NCBI GenBank assembly: GCA_963580285.1
Contig: OY757017.1
Span: forward strand, 15,202,538-15,266,537
From: Lucinisca nassula
Lineage: Eukaryota > Mollusca > Bivalvia > Lucinida > Lucinidae
DNA: 64,000 nucleotides
Reading direction: 5' to 3'
Shown here piece after piece: positions 52,746 through 63,114 of the stretch. A program made the position numbers and the translations under genes. The notes below the pieces were generated by a model. That model was not told where the DNA came from, made no database searches, and saw nothing but the letters and a program-made list of their open reading frames with translations. Within the stretch, counting starts at the first letter, position 1, and each line of letters begins with the position of its first letter.

Positions 52746-53172
52746 TGCCCCCGCCTATCGGGTCTTGGAGAAATATGATTGGGCTGCATGGTTGCTTCCA
52801 CGCAAAGGTGAAACCGACCGCACATGAATACTGGTAAACTGGTAAACCGCTAACATATTTTATTGTTATTAACAATCATGGAATGGGATTGGTTTAAACA
52901 TATTTTATTTCACATTATGTCATAAACATATTTTACACAAAAACAATAACTTACAAAGGAATTCAGAAACAAGCCAAATGGGCTTATATAAATCTGTCTC
53001 CCATATGGGATTGGGCACAAGTTAGTGGTGCGAGTCGGATCGCCCATGCATGTTAACCCTGTTGGTTTCATTGGGCGGCAGGCTTTGAGATGTCATTTCA
53101 TCTCAATGTCGGGTAAAAGTCCCAACAGATTGGAAGCGACGTCTCCAAAATGACCTAAATAATGTTGGCGAG
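52746..53172 (+). repeat. SINE A interrupted by ~170 bp
   Basis: Paralogous to 27441, with a longer AT-rich interruption (about 52850-53025) and loss of the CTAAGCCTGCCCAGG part. Confidence 0.7.
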
Positions 53173-53256
53173 GATCAAAGTAATATCTTGATCAATGTTA
53201 ACTAATCAATGTTAACTACGGTTTAGATATTATTTTTTTTCTTTATAAAAGCATCG

Positions 53257-53328
53257 GTTTCCGTGGTGTAGTGGTTATCACATCCGCTTAACACGCGGAA
53301 GGTCCTGAGTTCAATCCTCAGCGGAAAC
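53257..53328 (+). tRNA. tRNA-Val(AAC): tRNA-Val (AAC)
   Basis: Identical in all arms to the copy at 27848: acceptor GTTTCCG/CGGAAAC, loop TTAACAC and T-arm CTGAGTTCAATCCTCAG. A T7 terminator follows within ten bases. Likely functional. Confidence 0.93.
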
Positions 53329-53576
53329 ATTTCTTTTTTTCTTCATATTATCTTTTATTTCTCTTCCTTTTGTGTTAAGTTATGTCCCAATAAAGCTTGA
53401 CAGATTGGCTCGCTCATATTGGAAAAAAAACACTTCTTTTCCACTCAGTAACTCTAAACAGTTCAGCGAATTCGTGTACAAATTTTAATAATGAATCGAA
53501 CTTCAATGTTTCGTACATCGAGTGCTCGTTAATATAGCCGATTCGAACTTATTCTTGAATCCGTAGATAAGTCTAT

Positions 53577-53840
53577 GATACATTGCGATAACACAATCGT
53601 GTGACATAGTGCATTATTTCTTATCTCCAAAATGGTTGATTTTTTTCTGATGAAACTTTGTGAAATTTTTCTTATTAAAACTTAAAACATATGCTGCAGG
53701 TGCTCGTTAGAACCGCCTCATTGAGGCGGTTCTAACGAGTACCTACAATATATGTCTTGGCATAGAAGGCAGAACAATAATATATACCTTCGTAAATCCC
53801 AGTTTTTTTTCTATTTAAAGTTGGGTCTACGGGGGTGTTC
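53577..53840. mobile_element. palindromic MITE-like element, copy 11 (second subtype)
   Basis: Paralogous to 28140. The core GCTCGTTAGAACCGCCTCA/TTGAGGCGGTTCTAACGAG is perfect. Confidence 0.65.
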
Positions 53841-53929
53841 ATTTCCCGGACTTGTTTCCGTGATGAGCTATTACTATATTAAGAATAATTAAGGAAGATT
53901 TTTTCTTCTCATTTTTTTCATCTGTATGT

Positions 53930-54230
53930 TGTTTGTTAGTTTGAATTGAGGTTTTGCGTTCCCGTCAACATTATTTGGGTCATTTTCGAGACATTGCTTC
54001 CAATTTTGAGGGACTTTCCCCGACAGTGTGATGAAGGGACATCTCACGCCCTATCGCCAAAACAAACCAATAGCGTTTATCTGCAGGTACGGTCCTGCTC
54101 GGACTACTTTGTCTGGGCAGGCTTAGACCTTGTAACCGGTTTACCAGTACTCGTCATGCGCGGTCGGTTTCAGCTCTACGTGGAAGCACCAGGCAGTCAA
54201 ATCTATTTCTTCAAGCCCCGGTGGGCGGGG
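53930..54230 (-). repeat. SINE A, diverged subfamily
   Basis: Paralogous to 28514, from TTGTTAGTTTGAATTGAGG to CCCCGGTGGGCGGGGC. Confidence 0.75.
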
Positions 54231-54854
54231 CTCTAACTGTATGTTGTGTATACTCATTAGAATTGCCTCAATGAGGCGATCATATTAGTTTACACGAAAT
54301 GTCGTTATTTTATAGAAGATGCTCCCATTGTTCCAATGGCTAACAATATATTTAGTCAAATTAGGAAGATTTTTCTAATCAACAAGTTTTCTGTGTATAC
54401 TCATTAGAATCAATTCGTAATAAACTGTCTTTATTAGATTTGTTTTTGTCTGGAGATAGCGGTTCAGATAATTATACAAACAGTGTGGATCCTGATGAGA
54501 CGACCATAATGAGCAATCCCATTAGGATCTATAGACAGTCTGATCACGTCATCCTGTTTATTATTATTAATGATTTTATAAAACAATCTCCCAAGCCGGC
54601 AAAGAATGCAAGACAACGTCGTATCGCTGCCGCTCCGATGTTGGCCTACTGATTTGTGCTGGAATGGGCATTGTTCCAAAGATGGGTATTTGGGCAGTCT
54701 CATCAGAGTTTCCGCAGCCGCAGTAGCCTTCAATAGCATCTGGACTGCAAGCGAATACCCTCACCAGACTGGCTTGATGCACTGTCGTTGTTCACATAGG
54801 TATTTCTTTCTTTCTTTTCTTTCTTTCTTTCTTTACTTTCTTTTCTTCCTTTTT

Positions 54855-54910
<56 letters not shown>

Positions 54911-55054
54911 TTTCTTTCTTACTTTCTTTCAATACGCCTTAACCTATGTGGAGGACATCAGGCAAGGAAATGAATAATACAGTGAAATTATGAAAACACA
55001 TTCTCATAAATGTACACTGATTGACATATATTGCAAAATCTTATTAGGCCAACC
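54231..55054. other. duplicated DNA; empty sites and CTTT tract
   Basis: It holds the unoccupied sites of the two insertions seen at 28978 and 32575. A (CTTT)n tract lies at 54803-54930. No gene. Confidence 0.6.
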
Positions 55055-55111
55055 GCATCGGTGGTTCAGTGGTAGAATGCTCGCCTGCCACGCGGGCGGC
55101 CCGGGTTCGAT
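55055..55111 (+). pseudogene. tRNA-Gly, 3'-truncated
   Basis: Identical to the tRNA-Gly consensus from GCATCGGTGG through GGGTTCGAT. The 3' half of the T-arm and the acceptor strand are then deleted and the sequence jumps to CTTTTTACATCC. The paralog at 34113 is complete, so about 16-20 bases were lost here. Confidence 0.88.
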
Positions 55112-56684
55112 CTTTTTACATCCGTTCATTTGCATTTACCGTCTGTCTGCATATGCCTGTTCATTTATTGAGTAATCATTCCCTGATTGTCGGTCAGTTG
55201 AAAAGTAGATCAAATCACGAGCGCGTAGTGCGAGTGTTTGTCTACTTACAAATGACCGACAAAGAGTGATTTATCACTCAATAAAATGCGGCACTAAGAT
55301 TCTAACGCACTAAAAGTCGAATAAAATTCTATTGTTTACTTCAGATTCTCCCTATCATCCGCCATTGTGTAAAGGAATCCCGCCAATATAACTAACTTTA
55401 TGACACATGCGGCTACCTGTTTTCATACTATAGCTACGTTACACCATCTCACGTCAAGGTAACAAAGAATGACGTCATTAAACTTGATAAAGATTGCGGC
55501 TTTTCGTATCGCGGTCTTCCGTCAAGTGATATATCACTCAATCTATATTCAGATCACAGACGAACAGTGTTTAGAATTAAGATATAGATCACGAGCGCGT
55601 AGTTTGAGTGATTTGTCAGACAGTTCTATATCACTCAATAAATCACTGAACTAGAGGTGTTCTATTGTGATTCTAACACACTTCGACGAAAAGTGAAAAT
55701 AAGGTTATGTCGAGATGAGTTGAGTTGAAAATGCTATTTATTCCTTCAGATTCTCCCTATTTTTCGCCATTGCTGAAAGGAACTCTGTATCACATGTATG
55801 CGTTTATCTGTTTTCATAACATAACTGATACAAGAAAATGACGTTACGCCATGTAACGTCAAGGTAACAATGACTGTGGCCATGAAACAGGAAAAGGCGG
55901 TTCTTCACGTCGTGCTCTTCGGCCCAGTGATTTATCACTCAATATATCAAAATATTTGTCTATTGGCTGTAAAGTCGACCAGTGATAGAACTGGAATTTT
56001 TACACTCGCAGAATTAAATATTTTTGGGAAGCTTCCATGAGGCAGTGACATGTAAACAAGACCGCGGTTACAAAACATTTTCATGTTCGACTAAATTGAG
56101 CATCAATCTAATACTGAAAAGAAAAACAAATGGTACATTCCGAGATGAAAGAATAAGGCTTCTCCAGTATTCAGATCCCCAGAGAATGCTACATGCATTT
56201 GTCCTGCTCATAAATATTAAAATACCAACAATTGCAATATTTATGAGCATGACAAATGAGCCGGGGCAACGCATTTCCTACAACTTACATGTGCGCCCAG
56301 CGAAGATTCAGATCAGCCTGCGTATCCATATAGCCTGACCAGAGACTTGTATTGCTACATGAAGGAGCATTGGGCCCTTAGCTATCCTTAGAGCGCACAA
56401 TTTAGACTCTGATCAGACTGCGCGGATGCGCAGGCTGATCTGAGTCTTCGTTGGGCTCACATGCGTTATTGTAGATTTTGTCGTGCGCTGGCTCAAATGT
56501 TTTACCCAGCTGAGTTGAGAATGATAAAACAAAAAAAAACAAAAAAAAAAAACAGTCTATAAGCTCTCTCTGATTTCGATCACGGACGACCATAATTATT
56601 CAGGTCAAACTATAATCAAAAACCCATTTTAATATAACTTTGACATTTTAGTACTTGCAGGCCCATTACAAAACTAGGGTATTT
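55112..56684. repeat. tRNA-Gly-linked duplicated block
   Basis: Homologous to 34183-35489, with a complete AT hairpin (56206-56248) and a CAGACTGCGCGGATGCGCAG hairpin region near 56415. No gene. Confidence 0.68.
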
Positions 56685-58875
56685 GCAAACTGTGAAGACC
56701 CTGAATAGTATTATTACGGTCTTCACTGTTTGTTTAGATTTCGCTGTTTGCTGAGTCTTCTCTATTTGTTCAGTCGTCTCTGTTTGCTTTAGTTTTCTCT
56801 GTTTGCCAGTTGAGTCTTCTCTATTTGTTTAGTCTTCTCTGTTCGTTTAATCGTCTCTGTTTACTTAGTTTTCTCTGTTACTTAGTATTCTCTGTTTAGT
56901 ATTCTTTGTTTGCTTAGTCGTCTCTGTTTGTTAAGTATTCTCTGTTTGTTTAGTCTTCTCTGTTTACTTAGTCTTCGCTGTTACTTAGAATTCTCTGTTT
57001 AGTCTTCTTTGTTTGCTTAGTCGTCTCTGTTTGTTTAGTATTCTCTGTTTGTTTAGTCTTCTCTGTTTGTTTAGTTTTCGCTAATTCTCTGCTTACTTAC
57101 TCTTCTCTGTTTGTTTAGTCTTCACTGATTGTTTATTCTGTATTTGTTTATTCTTCTCTGTTTGTTTAGTCATCTCTGTTTGTTTAGTCTCGCTGTTTAT
57201 TTAGTCTTCTCTGTTTGTTTAGTCTTCTCTGTTTGCTAAGTCTTCTCTGTTCGTTTAGTCTTCTCTGTTTGTTAAGTCTTCTCTGTCTTCATTGTGTGTT
57301 TAGTCTTCACTTGCGGGCCCATTATTTGGCTAGCGCTCCAAAACTAGGGTTCTTGCAAACTGTGAAGACCCTGATTAGTGTTATTACGGTCTTCACTGTT
57401 TGTATAGTCTTTTCTGTTTGTTTAGACCTCGCTGTTTGATTAGTCTTCTCTGTTTGTTTAGTCGTCTCTGTTTGCTTTAGTCTTCTCTGTCTGTTTCGTC
57501 TTCCCTGTTTGTTGAGTCTTCTCTGCTTGTTTAGTCTTCTCTGTGTATTAAGTCTTCTCTGTTTACTTTGTCCTCTCTGTTACTTAGTCTTCTCTGTTTG
57601 CTTTGTCTTCTCTGTTTGCTTAGTCTTCATTGTTTGTTTAGTATCCACTGTTTGTTTAGTCTTCATTGATTGTTATTCCTCTCTTTTTCCTCAGTCTTCG
57701 CTGTTTGTTTAGTTATGTCTGTTTGTTTAGTCGTCTCTGTTTGATTAGTCTCTGCTGTTTGTTTATTCTTCTCTGTTTGTTTAGTTTTCTCTGTTTGTTT
57801 AGTCTTCTCTGTTTGCTTAGTCTTCTCGATTTGTTGAGTCTTCTCTGTTTGTTTAGTCTTCTCTGTTTGTTTAGTTTTCTTTGTTTGTTTAGTCTTCTCT
57901 GTTTGTTAAGTCTTCTCTGTTTGCTTAGTCTTCTCTGTTTGGTTAGTCTTCTCTGTTTGTTTAGTCTTCTCGGTTTGTTGAGTCATCGTTGTTTGTTTAG
58001 TCTTCTCTGTTTGTTTATTCTTCTCTGTATGTTAAGTCTTCTCTGTTCGTTTATTCTTCTCTGTTTGCTTTGTATTCTCTGTATGTTTAGTCTTTTCTGT
58101 TTGTTTAGTCCTCTCTGTATGTTTAGTCTTCTCTGTTTGCTTAGTCTTCGCTGTATGTTTGGTCTTCTCTAATTTGTTTAGACTTCGCTGTATGTTTAGT
58201 CGTCGCTGTTTGTTTAGTTATGTCTGTTTGTTTAGTCGTCTCTGTTTGATTAGTCTTCGCTGTTTGTTTATTCTTCTCTGTTTGTTTAGTCTTCTCTGTT
58301 TGTTTAGATTCCGCTGTTTGTATAGTAGTATTCTCTGTATGTTTATTCTTCTCTGTTTGTTTAGTCTTCTCTGTTTGTTTAGTTTTCGCTGTTTGTTTAG
58401 ACTTCGTTGTTTGTTTAGTCTTCTCTGTTTGTTTAGTCTTCACTGTTTGGTTAGTCTTCGCTGTTTGTTTAGTCTTCGATGTTTGCTTAGACTTCGTCAA
58501 GTTGTTTGTTTAGTCTTCTCTGTTTGTTTAGTTTTCCCTGTTTGGTTAGTCTTCGCTCTTTCTTTAGTCTTCGATGTTTGCTTAGTCTTCGTTGTTTGTT
58601 TAGTCTTCTCTGTTTGTTTAGACTTTGCCGTTTGTTTAGTATTCACTGTTTGTTTAGACTTCGTTGTTTGTTTAGACTTCGCTGTTTGTTTAGTCTTCGC
58701 TGTTTGTTTAGACTTCACTGTTTGTTGAGTCTTCACTGTTTGTTTAGACTTCGTTGTTTGTTTAGACTTCGCTGTTTGTTTAGTCTTCAATGTTTGTTTA
58801 TACTTCGTTGCTTGTTTAGACTTCGCTGTTTGTTTAGTCTTTGCTGCTTGTTTAGTCTTCGCTTTTTGTAGTGTC
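56685..58875. repeat. 18-bp satellite array 3 (2.2 kb)
   Basis: The same unit, opening hairpin and internal restart (about 57357-57405) as arrays 1 and 2. The right border is CGCTTTTTGTAGTGTCTG. Long frames on both strands are artefacts. Confidence 0.9.
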
Positions 58876-59506
58876 TGTAACTTTGTATGTAATAACCCTA
58901 TATAAGCCAATCACAGCAATTGTCGTCGGATTTGTCGGGTTCTGTTTACTAGAAAATTCATTGTTGCAAACACTGTGTCATTGTTGCAAACACTGTGGAC
59001 CCAGATCAGACTCTCTAGGAGCAGTCTGGGTAGAGGAATAGTCTGATCAGGGTCCACACGGTTTGCCTGTATGCAAAAATCGTTTGAAAAGTTTACAAGA
59101 AGATGCAAAGAGACGACAATTTAAGATGCGTTTTTCCTTGCTATCAAAAGGGTTAAGCGGTAACCGGAACTTAAATATTATTGGTCAGTCAAGGGTTAAG
59201 CATTACGAAAAGGTCTTAATTTGCGCGCGCTTTAATTTTATTGGCCAGCGATGGTCACGCACAAAGTAGCAATATAAGTGCTGGTGGGTCGATTGTTTGC
59301 AGAACTACCCAAAATCACTTAATTCATCCAATTATTATCGCTCACTTATAATCACATGCGTGCCAGACAGCAGCACGTGAACAATAGTATTATAGATGTT
59401 GCAGTATTGTCGACTTTAGGTCGATTGTTTATCGGTCGACCCCAAATCCAATTGATCAATCTAAATTACTGTTCAGATAAGTTTATTTTCGTTCAAAATA
59501 CCGTTT
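58876..59506. other. tRNA-Val 5' block; best empty site for the DIRS element
   Basis: It contains the GCAAACACTGTGGACCC fold-back (about 58965-59065). At 59221-59250, GCGCGCTTTAATTTTATTGG is uninterrupted. No gene. Confidence 0.6.
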
Positions 59507-59576
59507 GTTCCCGTGGTGTAGTGGTTCATATTCGCTTTACACGTGGAAGGTCCTGAGTTCAATCCTCAGCGAAAAC
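59507..59576 (+). pseudogene. tRNA-Val pseudogene (TAC loop)
   Basis: It starts GTTCCCG, has lost two bases in the D-arm/anticodon boundary (GGTTCATATTCGC), and has a mispaired anticodon stem. The loop TTTACAC gives TAC as at 43116. The T-arm is intact. Confidence 0.78.
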
Positions 59577-59600
59577 ATAATTTTCTTTCTTTTGTGTTAA

Positions 59601-59739
59601 GAAGCCTCCGTGGTGTAGTGGTTACGCTACTCACCTTGTAAACCACCCGGGCTTCTCCTGACTTTGGATGAGTCTTTAAGCCGAGGTCCCGTCTCCGTAT
59701 GACCTTAGCTGTTGGTCAAACTCAAACACTCACTCACTC
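59601..59739 (+). repeat. SINE C with internal deletion
   Basis: Paralogous to 43225, with the same T-arm deletion, and a further loss of GGGACGTAA near the tail. TTTGTGTTAA flanks it on both sides. Confidence 0.78.
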
Positions 59740-59829
59740 TTTTGTGTTAAGTAATGTCTCAGTAAAGCGTGATTCACTGACAAGCTTTTGTTAGAAAACA
59801 TACTTTTTTTTTACTTAACCCTAACATGC

Positions 59830-60057
59830 TTAACCCTTTTTGTACCAAATGGAATCTTCCACTTTATATATAGCAGTAGTCCATTTCAAAAATTAGCGGT
59901 GCTATGTTGTGTTTTCTTCAAAATTTATTTGGAAAATGGCTTAACTTTTCGTAAACAGTGTAGGTCCTAATCAGACGCCGCGTTCTTTGGCGTCTGATCT
60001 GGGCCTGCACTGTTTGTCAAATACCCGTTTTTGGGGTTTCCAGTACTGAATGGTTAA
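59830..60057. mobile_element. TTAA-flanked MITE, copy
   Basis: TTAA at 59830 and 60054. The ends are CCCTTTTTGTACCA and GTACTGAATGG. Centre CAGACGCCGCGTTCTTTGGC. Confidence 0.7.
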
Positions 60058-60121
60058 CAGTTCAGCGAATTCGGATGCATATAAACTTAAAACACTTATC
60101 CTGCTGTTCACAACAACCGCT

Positions 60122-60433
60122 GGCCTCGGTGGCTCAGTCGGATGCGCGTCTGACTGGTGATCAGGAGGACGCGGGTTTGATTCCCGCCGGGGTTGGCAAC
60201 ATTCTTATGTGGAGATTGATCATGATTTTTTTTCTACAGTCATTCTCTCCCTTCCGCTGATTCAAGAAGGGCAGTTGTCAGTTCCTGGCGAAAGAATGTG
60301 CACTGTACTGGTTAACTGCTTACGTATAAGCCTGCCCAGGAAAACTGTGGATAGGTAAACTGACCGGCCCAAAAATGACCTAAAATAGTGTTGACTGGGC
60401 CGTTAAACCCCAAAACAAACAAACAAACAAACA
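60122..60433 (+). repeat. tRNA-derived SINE B, full copy with 9-bp target duplication
   Basis: Same insertion as at 43750. ACAACCGCT flanks it (60113-60121, 60434-60442). B box GGTTTGATTCCC. The tail is GTTAAACCCC then CAAA repeats. Confidence 0.85.
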
Positions 60434-61025
60434 ACAACCGCTATATATATACGTGTGCTAACAGAGTAGATCAAGATCAGAAGCCATCTGATTAGGATCC
60501 ATACTGCCTATGATTCAGTTTGCGAATTGGAATGAATAAATTACATCAAGTAATTCGATTGGCTAAAATGTAAATGGGTTTGGCTAAATTAATTTATTCA
60601 GCGGGATAAGGGTTAATAATGAGTTCAACTTCCGACAGTAGTATAGCTGTCGGTCCGACATTGACCCTCTGTTTTGTTCTGGCTGTGTAAATGACAGAAT
60701 GGGACATTCCTAGTAAGGTAGGCATCTGTGCAGTCTGATTAGAGTCCTCGCAGCTCGCATGAGCCTTCTATAGCCTCCGGACTGCAAACGAATACCCTCA
60801 TGGCTAGGTGCACATGCCTTTGTGTCTTTGGTGGCACAGGTATTTCTTTCTTTCTTTCTTCTACATCAAGGACACCAGGCTGTGAAAACTATATAATGCA
60901 GTAATGATTCCGAGATCAATAAGACACCTGTCACAAAATTAACATTAACAAGCCTTGATTGACATATACACAAGAAAGTAGTAGAAGTTTTGACAGAAAT
61001 CAAAATCTGGTTTGTGTGAGCAACC
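60434..61025. other. duplicated DNA, no gene
   Basis: Homologous to 44061-44565. It continues at about 60885-60960 through the unoccupied Tc1 target (GAAAACTATATAATGC) and on to the next tRNA-Gly. Confidence 0.55.
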
Positions 61026-61095
61026 GCATCGGTGGTTCAGTGGTAGAATGCTCGCCTGCCACGCGGGCGGCCCGGGTTCGATTCCCGGCCGATCT
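61026..61095 (+). tRNA. tRNA-Gly(GCC): tRNA-Gly (GCC), altered 3' end
   Basis: All positions match the family except the last acceptor bases (CCGATCT instead of CCGATGC). This disrupts the first two pairs with GCATCGG. A T5 run follows after ATGAA. The A and B boxes are intact so transcription is likely, but maturation is doubtful. The sequence homologous to the other Gly blocks stops right here. Confidence 0.75.
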
Positions 61096-61217
61096 AATGA
61101 ATTTTTCTTCCCTTCAAACTTTCCTGTCTGGGCCTATTAGCCATGTCCGTCGGTCTGGATATTCCCATCCGATGTCTGGAATTTATTTTACACATCACGA
61201 AAACACGCCAAAATAAA

Positions 61218-61694
61218 TACGAGGGATGTTCGAAAAGAATTGCTTATTGTCCTCTATGTCGATATCGACGTGGGGCACGATCAAAACCAATACATACTTT
61301 TATAGGGCTATTCAATATCTACACAATGGTATATAAATGTACATGTTAGACTAAGTGTAAGACATAAAATTTGCCATTTGAATACACGCACCCATTGACC
61401 ACTGCAGTAAAAATGGTCGGTAAAGATGAAATACGGGCTTACATCAAAGCTTGCTCAAAACTCGGTTGTTCTTTGAAGAAGCTGATGACTGAAATTTCTA
61501 CTGCTTTTGGACCTTCTTTTGTGTCTTATGACACAGTTCGGCGGTGGGAAAATAAATTTGAGTCTGGTGTAGAGTCCATCAAAAATGCACCGAAATCAGG
61601 TAGGCCAAAATCTGCACCTCGTACAGAAATCGTTTGCAAAATAAAGGAAAGCATTGAAGGAGATTATTTATTTCACGCGTTACGTTTAGTATAG
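61218..61694 (+). pseudogene. mariner transposase fragment (DNA-binding half)
   Basis: A mariner-type terminal sequence (ACGAGGGATGTTCGAAAAG at 61219) is followed by an ATG at 61413. The reading frame encodes the N-terminal DNA-binding region typical of mariner transposases: DEIRAYIKACSKLGCS, SYDTVRRWENKFESG and SGRPKSAP. Homology stops near residue 80 of this protein and the frame ends at 61694. The catalytic domain and the second inverted repeat are missing. Confidence 0.8.
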
Positions 61695-63114
61695 CGTGAA
61701 ATATTTGTCTTCGCGTTTCACCTTCAATACAGTGGTACTGATTATTATGGAAAAGTATTAAGGTAAAAACTCAATTATGCAATGTGCAATTACAAAATGA
61801 ATTGTTGAAACCGCAATTTGCATTATGAACCTTTCCATATCTTTCTACTTTATTCGAATATGCAACATGCACATTCTAATTTGAGACCTTTGTATTTAAA
61901 TATGGCATTTGGACGTCCTATTTTGCAATATTCAGTTTCGATTCTGCTGTGGTCAGACGGGGTACCAGTCATTGAGGTGACAGTAACGTTCGGTAATGTC
62001 CGTGGATTTGCCGTATTTTTTTCCGATGACAAGCGTCCGTTTGAGAAGATCGCATTCGCTTTTCCAGGGGCAAAATTCAAGCGCAATTCAAGCCAGCAGC
62101 AATAAATTTTATCCGGCTATATAATAATTCGAATATTTACAATAATGTGTACGTTTGCATCTTTAAAAAAATTTACAGCGGGGTTCCTTATTTATATATT
62201 TATGAGAAACAGGATTTTTATTTAAAAGTTAATACTTGTTTGACGAAGGGGAAAGTACTCTATCGTTGAATATTTACTAAAATAAATTACCATGTGCCGA
62301 ATCCATGGATTTGAAATGAGCATAGATTGTTAAAATTTATTAATTCATACAATTTTCATAAATCCGATCCTTCTGAGGTGTTACTTATAAAGATATTAGT
62401 TACTAATTGCAACCTCACTCAAAACTCAAATGCTTGGATATTATAGAAGTATGTATATGTCCGCTCAGGGAGTAACTGCGCGATGGTCTTCCTGTTCGCG
62501 GGCATGGATTCGTTCCCTGGGACCTTACCAGCTGACCGTGCGGGAAACTGGTAAACAACAACCAGTGCCTCTATTCCCATTGTTACTCTGATGAACATTA
62601 CTTACTCATACTCAGCCCCGACCCACAACCATAGAAACGCACCGGTGGTCACAATGACAGCTGTCGTATTCATATGTCCGTCTGTCGTCAAAAGTTAGAC
62701 TTGGGCTTTCATCCAACAGAATCACAACGCAAAAAAAGCTAGTCGTCTGTCAGTTCGTCCGTCCGTCTCTCTTCAGCCAGCAAAACCTTGCTGAGCTAGT
62801 GTCGCGACTGTCTTAACCAGCCTACTACATATTTCTTCAAGTTATACATGTAACGATTTGGCAAATGGAGTGGCTGAATCCAAACCATTTTGTACTTACA
62901 TGTATTTCCATGTATTAGGTCTACGCCAAAGTTTTATCTTCTTCTTGTTTTATTACAGTTAGACCGCGTACAGAGTACCCAGGTTTACCTGGCGGAACTT
63001 AACGACATTATTTATTTATTTATTCACTTATTATTAAAGTGTACAGAATCTAGAAAAAAAATGTTTTTGATGCATTAGATTTGTACATTTTACCGCCGAA
63101 AAATACATCAACAA
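61695..63114. other. apparently unique DNA, no gene supported
   Basis: AT-rich. An open frame at 61818-62105 and an overlapping one on the other strand have no recognisable features. Short CCGTCCGTC words lie near 62760. No repeat family of this window was recognised. Confidence 0.35.

Larger units (their letters stand above)
51380..60905. repeat. segmental duplication copy 2
   Basis: It is collinear with 26100-44565 without that copy's large insertions. A third copy starts at 60907 (ATTCCGAGATCAATAAGACA) but is cut off near 61100. Confidence 0.8.

Noticed and set aside
54606..54977. Frame with long Phe/Leu/Ser tract, and its paralog at 33705
   Set aside because: Runs through the CTTT microsatellite and repeated DNA; no domain.
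57666..58910. Frames of 119-189 residues on both strands
   Set aside because: Satellite by-products as above.
61818..62105. 95-residue frame with an overlapping frame on the other strand
   Set aside because: No recognisable motif, no conserved partner in the window, and no splice or promoter support.
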